The notes under the pieces were generated by a model. That model saw nothing but the letters and a program-made list of their open reading frames with translations, searched no databases and was not told the origin of the DNA. DNA of 64,000 nt from Sphaerimonospora cavernae (GTDB lineage Bacteria > Actinomycetota > Actinomycetes > Streptosporangiales > Streptosporangiaceae). The translations under genes and the position numbers were made by a program. The stretch is from contig NZ_JBHMQT010000021.1 of assembly GCF_042435035.1 (NCBI RefSeq), positions 74,524 to 138,523 on the forward strand, given 5' to 3'. Shown one piece after another: positions 8,935 through 19,393 of the stretch (positions are counted from its first letter, which is position 1; every line of letters starts with the position of its first letter).

Positions 8935-10050
8935 TTATCGAGATCCGACGACCTCGCGAAGCCGTACTCTGGCCCCTGTGCGGAGCACGGCGCGCTCGTA
9001 GACCCGGGCGGCGAAGAGCACCGTCCCGGCCACCGCCGCGGTCATCAAAGCGCCCGACAGCAGGATCTCCCAGGCCGGCGTCGCCGCCGCCGTGGCCCGG
9101 ACCGGCATCACCATCGACGAGAACGGCGGGACGTACGACGCGATCGTCGCCACCAGGCTCGTGGGTTCCTTGGCCGCGTAGGCGGCGACGCCGTACGACG
9201 CGAACATCGTCATGGTCATCGGCGTCAGCACGTTGGCGACCTCCTCCTGCCGGGAGACGAGCGAGGCCAGCGCGGCGGCGACCGCGGCGAAGAACGCGTA
9301 GCCGAGCACGAACCACACGACGATCCCGGCCACGATGCCGGCCATCCCCGGCGGGAAGTCGACCGCCAGGCCCGAGGCGAAAGCGGCGGCCAGTCCCGCC
9401 GCCAGGACGACGACCAGGTTGATCAGGCCCACCACCCCGAGGCCGAGGACCTTGCCGCCGAGGAGTTGCCAGGGCCGCACCGACGTGAACAGGATCTCGA
9501 CGATCCGGCTGCCCTTCTCCTCGACCACGCCCATCGCGACCATCATGGGGGTCCCGACGACCAGCATGAACAGGATCAGCACCAGCATGAACGCCATCTG
9601 GGAGCGGCTCTCCTCATAGCGGGTGTCCACGCCGATCGACTCCATGCTCAGCGGCGTGGTCCGCACTCCGGCCGCCTGGATCTGGGCCTCTCGGTGGGCC
9701 GCCTGCAGCATCAGGCCGAGCTCGGTGTCGATCTCCCCGTCGGACAGCACCCTGATCGCCGCGGTCCCGCCGATCATGGCAGCGTCCACGTCCCCGTCGA
9801 GCACCGCGCGCCTGGCGGCCGCCTCGTCGGAGTAGGTCCGCCATTCGAGCTCGACGTCGCCGCTGCCCGGAACGTCCAGCTTCTGACTGGCGACCAGGCC
9901 GACCGTGTAGGAGTCCGGTCCGCCGAGCAGCTTGGGCGCGAGCGTGATCCCGACGATCAGCACCACCGTGACGGCGAGCCCGACGAAGAACCCTTTGGTC
10001 CGCACCTGTGTCCGGATCTCACGTCCGGCCACCAACAGCATGCCGTTCAC
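8935..10050 (-). CDS. ABC-2 type permease, NatB/YhaP-like
   Basis: A 371-residue membrane protein with one N-terminal helix (FFVGLAVTVVLIVGITLAP), a roughly 160-residue extracytoplasmic domain, then a C-terminal bundle of five or six helices beginning near MAFMLVLILFMLVVGTPMM, with the typical coupling motif EEKGSRIVEILFTSVRPWQLLGG split across the second cytosolic loop. That layout is the ABC2_membrane_3 (NatB, CcmB-like) form and differs from the DrrB-like permease at 3538. It overlaps the ATPase gene by four bases and forms its exporter. Substrate unknown; NatAB relatives expel sodium or antibiotics. Confidence 0.86.
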   Translation of the reverse strand: MNGMLLVAGREIRTQVRTKGFFVGLAVTVVLIVGITLAPKLLGGPDSYTVGLVASQKLDVPGSGDVELEWRTYSDEAAARRAVLDGDVDAAMIGGTAAIRVLSDGEIDTELGLMLQAAHREAQIQAAGVRTTPLSMESIGVDTRYEESRSQMAFMLVLILFMLVVGTPMMVAMGVVEEKGSRIVEILFTSVRPWQLLGGKVLGLGVVGLINLVVVLAAGLAAAFASGLAVDFPPGMAGIVAGIVVWFVLGYAFFAAVAAALASLVSRQEEVANVLTPMTMTMFASYGVAAYAAKEPTSLVATIASYVPPFSSMVMPVRATAAATPAWEILLSGALMTAAVAGTVLFAARVYERAVLRTGARVRLREVVGSR

Positions 10051-10925
10051 GCCACGGCCCCCCTGAAGATCTCGGTCAGCGTCGGCTGCTCGACGCCGAA
10101 GTGCTCGACCCGCCCCGCCTGTACGGCGGCACGCAGGATGTGCTGGTCGTCCCCCTCATCAGTGATCAGCACCTGACGGCCGTTCTCGACGCTGGTCTCG
10201 CCCGGCAGCCCGTACGCCCAGTCGGGCTCGGCGTCGGCGACCACGACCCGCAGCCGCCGCCCGGCCGAGGCGCGCAGCTCGTCGACCGTGCCGGAGGCGA
10301 CCATCCGGCCGCCCGAGATGATCCCCACCGAGTCGCACAGCCGCTCCACCAGCTCGAGCTGGTGGCTGGAGAAGATCACCGGTACGCCGCCGCGGGCACG
10401 CTCCTGCAGCACCTCGGCGAGGGCGTCGACGGCCAGCGGGTCGAGCCCGGAGAACGGCTCGTCCAGGATGAGCACGTCGGGGTCGTGGACCAGGGCCACC
10501 GCGAGCTGCACCCGCTGCTGGTTGCCGAGCGACAGCGCCTCGACCGCGTCGCCGACGCGCTCGGTGAGCCCGAGCCGCTCGATCAGTTCGTCGGCCGCCT
10601 TGCGGGCTCCCACCGGGGAGAGCCCGTGCAGCCGTCCGAAGTAGCCGATCTGCTCGGCCACCTTCATCTTCTGGTAGAGGCCGCGTTCCTCGGGCATGTA
10701 GCCGAACCGCCGCCGCTCGGTGAAATCCAGTGGGCCGCCCTTCCAGCGGACCTCCCCCTCGTCGGTCTGCAGGACGCCCATCACGATCCGCATCGTCGTG
10801 GTCTTGCCCGCGCCGTTCGCGCCGACGAATCCGAACATCTCGCCCTGCCGTACCGCGAAGCTCACCCCGTCGAGCGCCCGTTTCGCCGCGCCGAATGTCT
10901 TGCGCAGGCCCGTTATCTGCAACAT
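10047..10925 (-). CDS. ABC transporter ATP-binding protein, NatA/YhaQ-like
   Basis: A 292-residue ATPase with Walker A GANGAGKTTTMRIVMG, signature LSLGNQQRVQLAVAL (Q-type signature LSLGNQQ, typical of this subfamily), Walker B VLILDEPFSGLDP and switch histidine in FSSHQLELVERL. A C-terminal accessory domain ends in PTLTEIFRGAVA. The ATG at 10925 directly precedes the first strand (MLQITGLRK); an upstream in-frame ATG at 10991 would add 22 residues without family likeness and would overlap the predicted promoter. First gene of the export operon. Confidence 0.9.
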   Translation of the reverse strand: MLQITGLRKTFGAAKRALDGVSFAVRQGEMFGFVGANGAGKTTTMRIVMGVLQTDEGEVRWKGGPLDFTERRRFGYMPEERGLYQKMKVAEQIGYFGRLHGLSPVGARKAADELIERLGLTERVGDAVEALSLGNQQRVQLAVALVHDPDVLILDEPFSGLDPLAVDALAEVLQERARGGVPVIFSSHQLELVERLCDSVGIISGGRMVASGTVDELRASAGRRLRVVVADAEPDWAYGLPGETSVENGRQVLITDEGDDQHILRAAVQAGRVEHFGVEQPTLTEIFRGAVA

Positions 10926-10968
10926 GCGACGATCATCCCGCCAGCCCGCCCGCGGCCAGAAGACGCCG

Positions 10969-10998
10969 ATATCAGCGCTTGCAGATGACATCTGTCAA
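10969..10998 (-). promoter_or_regulatory. Predicted promoter with embedded 13-bp palindrome
   Basis: Reading the minus strand, a consensus -35 TTGACA (10998-10993) is followed after 18 bases by a -10-like TGATAT (10974-10969), leaving a leader of about 35-40 bases before the ATPase start at 10925. A perfect palindrome CAGATG-A-CATCTG (10982-10994) fills the spacer next to the -35 box, a good place for the DesR-like regulator or a repressor. Confidence 0.5.
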
Positions 10999-11033
10999 CT
11001 CGCCCGGGACGGCCACTGGATACGCTGACGACC

Positions 11034-11624
11034 ATGACACGAGCTGACAAGGACAAGCCGGTTGTGCTGTCGAAGATCTACACGAAGACGGGCGACGACG
11101 GGACGACCGCGCTCGGTGACATGAGCCGCACCCGCAAGACCGACGCCCGGCTGGCGGCCTACGCGGACGTGGAGGAGGCCAACGCCTTCATCGGCGCCGC
11201 CATGGCGACCGAGGAGTTCAGCGACGAGGTCGCCGAGGTCCTGGTGCGTGTGCAGAACGAACTGTTCGACGTCGGCGCCGACCTGTGCACCCCGGTCGTA
11301 GAAAATCCCGAGTTCCCGCCGCTGCGCGTCGAGGAGACGTACATCACCTGGCTCGAGTCCCAGTGTGACCGGTTCAACGCGCAGTTGAAGCCGCTGCGCA
11401 GCTTCATCCTGCCCGGTGGCACGCCGGGCACGGCCCTGCTGCACGTCGCCCGCACGGTCGTACGGCGTGCCGAGCGGGGAGCCTGGGCCGCGATGGAGGC
11501 CCACGACGACGTGAACCCGCTGACCGCGAAGTACCTGAACCGGCTGTCGGACCTCATGTTCATCCTCTGCCGGATCGTGTCCGGCGGCGACGAGATCCTC
11601 TGGAAACCCGGCGGCACCCGCTAG
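11034..11624 (+). CDS. Corrinoid adenosyltransferase, PduO type
   Basis: A 196-residue cytoplasmic enzyme that transfers adenosyl from ATP to cob(I)alamin, making coenzyme B12. The N-terminal nucleotide-binding motif YTKTGDDGTTAL, the segment ELFDVGADL, and the helix RTVVRRAERGAW with the conserved Arg-Glu pair are all present. The C-terminal NRLSDLMFILCR segment completes the five-helix-bundle fold. Length matches the family. It is divergent from the ABC operon and ends 5 bases before the end of the DUF2550 gene on the other strand. The same neighbourhood holds this gene in M. tuberculosis (Rv1314c, beside the atp operon). Confidence 0.93.
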   Translation: MTRADKDKPVVLSKIYTKTGDDGTTALGDMSRTRKTDARLAAYADVEEANAFIGAAMATEEFSDEVAEVLVRVQNELFDVGADLCTPVVENPEFPPLRVEETYITWLESQCDRFNAQLKPLRSFILPGGTPGTALLHVARTVVRRAERGAWAAMEAHDDVNPLTAKYLNRLSDLMFILCRIVSGGDEILWKPGGTR

Positions 11625-11629
11625 GGAGG

Positions 11630-12034
11630 CTAGGCGGCGTCGAGATCCAAATAGGCGCTGGGTGGGGCGGATTCGAGCCAGGCGAGGAAGCCGGTCAGCG
11701 CGTCCTCGCTCATCGCCAGGGACACCGGGCCGCCCCCGTCGGAGCAGACGACCGCCCAGTAGCCCGCCGGCCCCTCGCCCGTGGCGAGCCTCCTGCGGTC
11801 GGAAACGGTGAGGCCGCGCCTCGCGATCGCGCGGCGCGGCCTCAGTCGCAGTCCAAGGAACGGGATCCAGTGGAGCTCTCCCCCGACATAGCGGGCCACT
11901 CCGTTTTTCCAGTCCCCGTCCCGTACGCGTACCCGGCAGATGATGGCGCCCCGGCTGTGGGCCAGGGCGAAGGCACGTACGAACAGGAGGGCGGCCACGA
12001 CGAGCATCCCGAGAAGAATCCCAAGCGCCGTCAT
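11630..12034 (-). CDS. DUF2550 family membrane-anchored protein
   Basis: A 134-residue protein with one N-terminal membrane helix (LGILLGMLVVAALLFVRAFAL) followed by a cytoplasmic domain with the RDGDWKNGVARYVGGELHW motif that marks DUF2550. The family is restricted to actinobacteria and lies directly after atpC, as in M. tuberculosis (Rv1312), so it may be cotranscribed with the ATP synthase; its function is unknown. The ATG at 12034 is the only start that gives the family N-terminus; it lies 22 bases after the atpC stop. Confidence 0.87.
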   Translation of the reverse strand: MTALGILLGMLVVAALLFVRAFALAHSRGAIICRVRVRDGDWKNGVARYVGGELHWIPFLGLRLRPRRAIARRGLTVSDRRRLATGEGPAGYWAVVCSDGGGPVSLAMSEDALTGFLAWLESAPPSAYLDLDAA

Positions 12035-12056
12035 CGCCGCCCTCCCATTCGCTGTA

Positions 12057-12458
12057 TCAGACCTCTTCGCCGGCCGCGCGCAGCCGGGCCGCCGCGCGCT
12101 TGGCCTCCAGCCTCGCGTCGGCGTCCTCCTGGTCGGCCTCGATCGAGGCCTGGGCGCGCTGCAGCGCGTCCTTGGCCGCCGCGACGTCGACCTCGGTACC
12201 GAGCTCCGCCGCCTCCGCGAGGATCGAGACGTCGTTGTTCGCGATCGAGATGAACCCGCCGTGGACGGCGGCCACGATGTCACCATCGTCGGCGCGCTTG
12301 ATGCGCACCACGCCGCCCTCGACGAGGACACCGAGGACAGGCGCGTGATTCGGCATGATACCGATCTCGCCCTCCACGGTCTTGGCAATCACCATGTCGG
12401 CCTCGCCCGACCAGAGCTCACGCTCCGGCGACACGAAACCAACCCGTAGTTTCGCCAC
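12057..12458 (-). CDS. atpC: ATP synthase F1 epsilon subunit
   Basis: A 133-residue subunit of the F1 central stalk that couples rotation and can inhibit ATP hydrolysis. The N-terminal beta-sandwich has the hallmark GEIGIMPNHAPVLGVL segment and HGGFISIANNDVSILAE; the C-terminal helical part (AAAKDALQRAQASIE) is present. It lies 24 bases after atpD in the standard operon order. Confidence 0.95.
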   Translation of the reverse strand: MAKLRVGFVSPERELWSGEADMVIAKTVEGEIGIMPNHAPVLGVLVEGGVVRIKRADDGDIVAAVHGGFISIANNDVSILAEAAELGTEVDVAAAKDALQRAQASIEADQEDADARLEAKRAAARLRAAGEEV

Positions 12459-12482
12459 TTTCAGCTCCCTCCGGGCCGGCTG

Positions 12483-13910
12483 TTAGCGCTCGAGTTCCTT
12501 CGCCTTAGCGATGGCCTGCTCGATGCCGCCGACCATGAAGAACGCCTGCTCGGGCAGGTGGTCGTACTCACCGGCGCACAGGCCCTTGAAGGAGGCGATG
12601 GTCTCGTCCAGCGGTACGAACTCACCCGGCTGGCCGGTGAACGCCTCGGCGGCGTACATCGGGTGGGAGAGGAACCGCTCGATCCGGCGGGCCCGGTTGA
12701 CCGTGACCTTGTCCTCCTCGGAGAGCTCGTCGATGCCGAGGATCGCGATGATGTCCTGCAGTTCCTTGTACTTCTGCAGGATCCGCTTGGTCTCCTGGGC
12801 CACCGCGTAGTGCTCTTCACCGATGATCTGCGGGTCGAGGATCCGCGACGAGGAGTCGAGCGGGTCCACCGCGGGGTAGATGCCCTTCTCCGAGATCGGC
12901 CGGGACAGCACGGTCTGCGCGTCGAGGTGCGCGAACGCGTTGTGCGGCGCCGGGTCGGTGATGTCGTCGGCGGGCACGTAGATCGCCTGCATCGAGGTGA
13001 TCGAGTGACCGCGGGTCGAGGTGATGCGCTCCTGGAGCACACCCATCTCGTCGGCGAGGGTCGGCTGGTAACCCACGGCGGACGGCATACGGCCGAGCAG
13101 CGTGGACACCTCGGAACCCGCCTGGGTGAACCGGAAGATGTTGTCGATGAACAGCAGCACGTCCTGCTTCTGCACGTCGCGGAAGTACTCCGCCATGGTC
13201 AGAGCGGACAGCGCCACCCGCAGACGGGTGCCCGGCGGCTCGTCCATCTGGCCGAAGACGAGCGCGGTGTCCTTGAGGACGTCCGCCTCATCCATCTCCA
13301 GCCACAGGTCGTTGCCCTCACGGGTGCGCTCGCCGACGCCCGCGAACACCGAGGTGCCCGAGAACTTCAGCGCGACACGGCGGATCATCTCCTGGATCAG
13401 AACGGTCTTGCCGACGCCCGCGCCGCCGAACAGACCGATCTTTCCACCCTTCACGTACGGCGTGAGCAGGTCGATGACCTTGATGCCGGTGGGCAGCATC
13501 TCGGTGCGCGACTCGAGCTGGTCGAACGCCGGGGACGGCCGGTGGATCGGCCACGTCTCGCTGACCTGCAGCGACGCCTTGTCGGTGTCGAGCGGCTCGC
13601 CCAGGGCGTTCCACACGTGGCCCTTGACGATGTCGCCGACCGGCACCGAGATCGGCGCGCCGGTGTCGACGACGGCGGCGCCGCGGACGACGCCGTCGGT
13701 GGGCTGCATCGAGATGGCCCGGACGATGTTGTCCCCGAGGTGCTGGGCGACCTCGAGGGTCAGGGTCTTGGTCTCACCGGCCAGCGTGACGTCGACGGTG
13801 AGGGCCTGGTAGATGTCCGGCATGGCCTCGACGGGGAACTCCACGTCGACGACCGGACCGGTGACGCGGGCGACCCGGCCCACGCTGGTCTCAACAGTCT
13901 GTGCGGTCAT
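12483..13910 (-). CDS. atpD: ATP synthase F1 beta subunit
   Basis: A 475-residue catalytic subunit. Walker A GGAGVGKTVLIQEM, Walker B region VLLFIDNIFRFTQAGSEVS and the catalytic glutamate region GERTREGNDL are intact. The ATG at 13910 gives MTAQTVETSVGRVARVTG, the expected beta-barrel beginning; the frame extends upstream to 13955 only through the gamma gene. It starts immediately after the atpG stop, with a single base between them. Confidence 0.97.
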   Translation of the reverse strand: MTAQTVETSVGRVARVTGPVVDVEFPVEAMPDIYQALTVDVTLAGETKTLTLEVAQHLGDNIVRAISMQPTDGVVRGAAVVDTGAPISVPVGDIVKGHVWNALGEPLDTDKASLQVSETWPIHRPSPAFDQLESRTEMLPTGIKVIDLLTPYVKGGKIGLFGGAGVGKTVLIQEMIRRVALKFSGTSVFAGVGERTREGNDLWLEMDEADVLKDTALVFGQMDEPPGTRLRVALSALTMAEYFRDVQKQDVLLFIDNIFRFTQAGSEVSTLLGRMPSAVGYQPTLADEMGVLQERITSTRGHSITSMQAIYVPADDITDPAPHNAFAHLDAQTVLSRPISEKGIYPAVDPLDSSSRILDPQIIGEEHYAVAQETKRILQKYKELQDIIAILGIDELSEEDKVTVNRARRIERFLSHPMYAAEAFTGQPGEFVPLDETIASFKGLCAGEYDHLPEQAFFMVGGIEQAIAKAKELER

Positions 13911-13911
13911 T

Positions 13912-14811
13912 TCACTCTTTCCCCGCTGCGGCGTCAGCCAGCGCGTTCGCGCCACCGACGATCTCGCTGATTTCCTGGGTGATCTCGGCCTGGCGTGCCT
14001 GGTTCATCTGACGGGTGAAGACCCCGATGAGCTCGTTGGCGTTGTCGGTGGCCGACTTCATGGCCCGGCGCCGGGCGGCGTGCTCGGAGGCGGCCGACTG
14101 GAGCAGCGCGTTGTAGATGCGCGACTCGATGTAGCGCGGCAGCAGCGAGTCCAGCACCTCACCGGCGGTGGGTTCGAACTCGTAGTACGGCATCGCGCCC
14201 TCGGCGGTCTCCTCGGTCTCCTCGACCTCCAGCGGGAGGATCCGCCGGACGACGACCTGCTGCGTCAGCATCGAGACGAACTCGGTGTAGACGATGTGGA
14301 TCTCGTCGATTCCGTTGTCGTCCTTGAATGAGCCGATCAGCGCGCCCGCGATCTCCTTGGCGTGCGCATAGGTCGGGTTGTCGGAGAACCCGTCCCACTC
14401 CCCGGCCATCTCCCGGCCGCGGAACCGGTGCCAGGTGAGGCCCTTGCGGCCCACGACGAACGGCTTGGCCGCCAGGCCCCGCTCGGTCAGCAGACCCTTC
14501 AGGGCCTCGGCCTCACGGAGGACGTTGGCGTTGAAGCCGCCGCAGAAACCACGGTCGCTGGTGACGATGAGCACGCCGGCCGCGGCCGGCTGCTCCTTCG
14601 CCGCCATCAGCGGGTGGTCCACGGTCGTCGTGTTCGACAGGACCGCCGACACCGCCTGCGTGATCTCACGCTCGTACGGCACGGCCGCCTGCATCCGCTG
14701 CTGCGCCTTGACGATGCGCGATGAGGCGATCAGCTCCTGCGCACGGGTGATCTTCGCGGTCGACTTGACCGACTTGATCCTCCGGCGCAGGAGTCTCAGC
14801 TGGGCACCCAT
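13912..14811 (-). CDS. atpG: ATP synthase F1 gamma subunit
   Basis: A 299-residue rotor shaft subunit. The N-terminal helix (MGAQLRLLRRRIKSVKSTAK) and the C-terminal helix with the conserved ASEHAARRRAMKSATDNA segment form the coiled coil inserted in the alpha-beta ring; the Rossmann-like middle has TSDRGFCGGFNANV. Three bases separate it from atpA. No disruptions are seen. Confidence 0.96.
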   Translation of the reverse strand: MGAQLRLLRRRIKSVKSTAKITRAQELIASSRIVKAQQRMQAAVPYEREITQAVSAVLSNTTTVDHPLMAAKEQPAAAGVLIVTSDRGFCGGFNANVLREAEALKGLLTERGLAAKPFVVGRKGLTWHRFRGREMAGEWDGFSDNPTYAHAKEIAGALIGSFKDDNGIDEIHIVYTEFVSMLTQQVVVRRILPLEVEETEETAEGAMPYYEFEPTAGEVLDSLLPRYIESRIYNALLQSAASEHAARRRAMKSATDNANELIGVFTRQMNQARQAEITQEISEIVGGANALADAAAGKE

Positions 14812-14814
14812 GCG

Positions 14815-16464
<1,650 letters not shown>

Positions 16465-16488
16465 CTCTTCTCTGTCTCCCTATTCGCC

Positions 16489-17298
16489 TTAGCCGGCCAA
16501 CCGGCGGCGGACATCTTCGATGCGTCCGGCGATCGTGGTGTCGATGTAGTCGTCTCCGATCTTCACGGAGAATCCACCGAGCACCTTCGGGTCCACCTCG
16601 ACATTCAGGTGGACCTCTCGCCCGTAGGTGACTCGCAGCCAGGCCGCGAGCCGCTGCTTCTGCTCTTCCCCGAGCGGTACGGCACTGCGCACGACGCCGA
16701 CCAGCCGTTCCCGGATGCGGGCCACGATCCAGCCGTACTCCTCGAGGGACGTCTCCAGGCTACGTCCTCGCGGGTGCACGACGAGCTGCGTGACCAGGCG
16801 CAGCGTGGACGGGGCGGCCTTGCCGTCGAGCAGCGCGGCGAGCAGATCCCGCTTGCGCTCCGACGGAATCGCCGGGTCGCTGAGCGCGCGGCGCAACTCC
16901 GGGTTGGCCGCGAGGATCCGACCGAACCGGAACAGCTCGTCCTCGACGTCGTCGATCCGTCCGGCGGACTCGGCCTCGGCGGCCGCCGCCATGACGCCGA
17001 CGCGCTCAAGGGTGTCGGGGAGGTCGCCGGCGCCGGACCACCTGGCCCGGACGGCGGCGACCGTCACCTCGAGTGCGGTGTCGCCGACCTTGCCCGCCAG
17101 CAGCGCACGGACGACGTCCGCCTTCTGCTCTGCCGGGCGGGCCGGGTCGGACAGGTTGCGCCGCAGCCCGTGCTCGCGGTCGAGCAGATCGGCAACGGCG
17201 AACAGTTGTTCGGCCAGCGAGCCGAGGTCGGCCGTCGCCGCGACGGCGTTGAACCGCTCCTCGACCTCCGCCAGCGCTTTCCTGCTCAGACCCCGCAT
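16489..17298 (-). CDS. atpH: ATP synthase F1 delta subunit
   Basis: A 269-residue peripheral-stalk subunit linking F1 to the b subunits. It is longer than the roughly 180-residue E. coli protein, but of the size usual in Streptomyces and relatives; it is not fused to a b-type subunit as in mycobacteria. The C-terminal ConA-like signature (VDPKVLGGFSVKIGDDYIDTT) is clear. Its start overlaps the atpF stop by one base. Confidence 0.94.
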   Translation of the reverse strand: MRGLSRKALAEVEERFNAVAATADLGSLAEQLFAVADLLDREHGLRRNLSDPARPAEQKADVVRALLAGKVGDTALEVTVAAVRARWSGAGDLPDTLERVGVMAAAAEAESAGRIDDVEDELFRFGRILAANPELRRALSDPAIPSERKRDLLAALLDGKAAPSTLRLVTQLVVHPRGRSLETSLEEYGWIVARIRERLVGVVRSAVPLGEEQKQRLAAWLRVTYGREVHLNVEVDPKVLGGFSVKIGDDYIDTTIAGRIEDVRRRLAG

Positions 17299-17846
17299 CA
17301 GTGAACCGCTTCCGGTCGGGCCTCGAGCTCGTCGAGGAACCGGTCGATGATGCGGCGCTGGCGGGCCTCGTCCTCGAGGGACTCGCCGACGATGCGGCCG
17401 GCGAGATCGGTGGACAGCCGGCCGATCTCACCCTGGATCTGGGCCAGCGCCTGCTGCCGCTCGGCCTCGATCTGGGTGCGCGCCGCGGCGAGGATCCGCC
17501 TGGCCTCGGCCTCGGCCTCCTCGCGGAGTTCCGCCTTGATCTGCGCGCCCTGCTCTCGTGCTTCCTCTCGCAGCCGCGCCGCCTCCTGACGGGCCTCTGC
17601 GAGCTGGTCACGGTACTGGGCCAGGGTGCGCTGGGCTTCGGCCTGAAGGTCTTCGGCCTTCTTGATGCCGCCCTCGATCGCCTCGGTCCGCTCGGCCAGA
17701 GTCTTCTGGATGCGCGGGGTCAGAATCTTGCCGACGACGAGGAAGACGACGAGGAAGGCGAAGCTGCCGACGATCAGTTCGTAGTCGTGCGGGATGAGCG
17801 GGTTCTCCGCCCCTTCCGCCGCCAGGAGCGTAGCTGCCAGAGTCAT
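17298..17846 (-). CDS. atpF: ATP synthase F0 b subunit
   Basis: A 182-residue peripheral stalk protein with one membrane helix near residues 25-45 (LIVGSFAFLVVFLVVGKIL) followed by a long, highly charged right-handed coiled coil (EAQRTLAQYRDQLAEARQE and onward). Only one b gene is present, so the stalk is a homodimer. Confidence 0.95.
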   Translation of the reverse strand: MTLAATLLAAEGAENPLIPHDYELIVGSFAFLVVFLVVGKILTPRIQKTLAERTEAIEGGIKKAEDLQAEAQRTLAQYRDQLAEARQEAARLREEAREQGAQIKAELREEAEAEARRILAAARTQIEAERQQALAQIQGEIGRLSTDLAGRIVGESLEDEARQRRIIDRFLDELEARPEAVH

Positions 17847-17875
17847 GAGTGCAGCCTTCCGTCAGTCTGGGTACG

Positions 17876-18097
17876 TCAGTAGATGAACGGCGCGACAAGA
17901 CCGATGAGGGCCAGCGCCTCGGTGAGAACGAAGCCGAGCAGCATGTTCTGCCGGATCAGGCCGTACGCCTCGGGGTTGCGGGCGATGGCCTGCACGCCCT
18001 GACCGAAGATGATGCCGATGCCGATGCCGGGGCCGACGGCGGCCAGGCCGTACCCGATGGCGCCAACGTTGCCGGCGACTTCAGCGAGAACGCTCAT
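17876..18097 (-). CDS. atpE: ATP synthase F0 c subunit
   Basis: A 73-residue hairpin of two membrane helices that forms the proton-driven ring. Helix 1 has the glycine-rich GPGIGIGIIFGQG, the polar loop is ARNPEAY and the proton-binding carboxylate is Glu60 in FVLTEALALIG. It is a proton-type c subunit; the sodium-ligand set is not evident. Confidence 0.96.
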   Translation of the reverse strand: MSVLAEVAGNVGAIGYGLAAVGPGIGIGIIFGQGVQAIARNPEAYGLIRQNMLLGFVLTEALALIGLVAPFIY

Positions 18098-18164
18098 TAT
18101 CTGATTCCTTTACTGGTCGGCCGGTGAGTGTGTTCACCGGTCTGGACTACGCCGGGGGTGGGAC

Positions 18165-18956
18165 TCAGTGCTCCGGGTGGAGCGAACCGCCGATGTACAT
18201 GGCGGCCAGCAGCGTGAAGAGGAACGCCTGCAGGAACTGGATGAAGATCTCGAGGCCGGTCATCGCGATCGTCATGAGGACGCCGACCACACCGAGGCCC
18301 GCGCCGAGCGGGGTGAGCTTCTCGATGAGGAACCAGAAACCGACCATGCTGAAGAAGGCCAGGATGAGGTGGCCGGCGAACATGTTCGCGAACAGTCGGA
18401 CCGCGTGCGTGAACGGCGCGAGGATCAGGTTCGACACCAGCTCGAGCGGCGACAGCAGAAAGTAGATCCACTTCGGCAGCCCGGGCGGGAAGGCCATGTT
18501 CTTGAAGTAGCCGCCGAGGCCCTGGTGCTTGATCCCGAGATAGATCTTGACCACGTAGATGACCACCGCGAAGACCACGGGGAACGCGATGTGTGAAGCG
18601 ACCGGGATCTGGATCAGCGGGATGACGCCGAAGACGTTCCACAACAGGATCAGGAAGAACAAGCTCAGGAGCAGCGGCATCCAGCGCTCGGCGTCCTTGC
18701 CCAGGAACGGCCGGGCCACCTGGTCGCGGACGAACTCGTAGCCCTTCTCGCCGATGTTCTGCATCCCGCGCGGGACGAGCTGCGGCTTGGCGAAGGCGCT
18801 CCAGGCCAGGGCGCACACCAGGAGGGCGCCCACGACGGCCATGATCACCGGCTTGGTCAGCCAGGCCGGCGCACCCTCGTAAAGCGGGGGGAAGTCGAAG
18901 ATCGACGGCCCCGGCGCCTGGAACTCATCCCCGGCCAGAAGCGTCAGGGGGGTCAC
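18165..18956 (-). CDS. atpB: ATP synthase F0 a subunit
   Basis: A 263-residue membrane subunit forming the proton half-channels. The essential arginine lies in THAVRLFANMFAGHLIL and the C-terminal helix has EIFIQFLQAFLFTLL. GTG at 18956 is preferred because GAGGTGG stands 4-5 bases upstream; an ATG at 18971 would add five residues without a good site. Downstream atpE begins 67 bases after its stop. Confidence 0.94.
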   Translation of the reverse strand: MTPLTLLAGDEFQAPGPSIFDFPPLYEGAPAWLTKPVIMAVVGALLVCALAWSAFAKPQLVPRGMQNIGEKGYEFVRDQVARPFLGKDAERWMPLLLSLFFLILLWNVFGVIPLIQIPVASHIAFPVVFAVVIYVVKIYLGIKHQGLGGYFKNMAFPPGLPKWIYFLLSPLELVSNLILAPFTHAVRLFANMFAGHLILAFFSMVGFWFLIEKLTPLGAGLGVVGVLMTIAMTGLEIFIQFLQAFLFTLLAAMYIGGSLHPEH

Positions 18957-19090
18957 TGGACCACCTCGCATACCTGTTCGGGACCCGATGCCCGAAGCGT
19001 GTGCTTGTTCGTCCGTTCGCTACGCTCGCGCACGGGCGTTCCCTTCAGAGTGGATCGATCAACGGAAGAGCGTGGGAAGTAGGCCTGCTC

Positions 19091-19306
19091 TCAGCGGCCG
19101 TACTTCAGATAGACCAGGTAGCCGGCGAGCACGACCCCGAGGACGACGCCTATGGGGATGAACGCATGCACGCCGGTCAAGTGGCTCAGCAACCAGCCGA
19201 TGCCGCCCCACACCAAGATCCCGGCGAGCAGATAGTTCGGGACAGACCAGGCGGCGTCGGCGAAGTCGCGGCCGTCCTTCTCGGGCCTGCGCTCCTGTTC
19301 GCTCAT
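19091..19306 (-). CDS. AtpZ/AtpI-like small membrane protein
   Basis: A 71-residue protein with two hydrophobic helices (NYLLAGILVWGGIGWLL and FIPIGVVLGVVLAGYLVYL) and a charged N-terminus, matching the AtpZ/AtpI family (putative F0F1-ATPase assembly or Mg-related subunit). It lies between the larger AtpI-like gene and atpB. ATG at 19306 (MSEQERRPEK) is the family-like start; an upstream ATG at 19333 is possible and neither has a clear ribosome-binding site. Confidence 0.75.
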   Translation of the reverse strand: MSEQERRPEKDGRDFADAAWSVPNYLLAGILVWGGIGWLLSHLTGVHAFIPIGVVLGVVLAGYLVYLKYGR

Positions 19307-19393
19307 CGCGTGCACGACGATAGCAGGAGCCATGCGGACTAGTCATATCGGACTGCCCCGAGCACCGGCCGGGGACGCGGTCGGCGATCCCCA

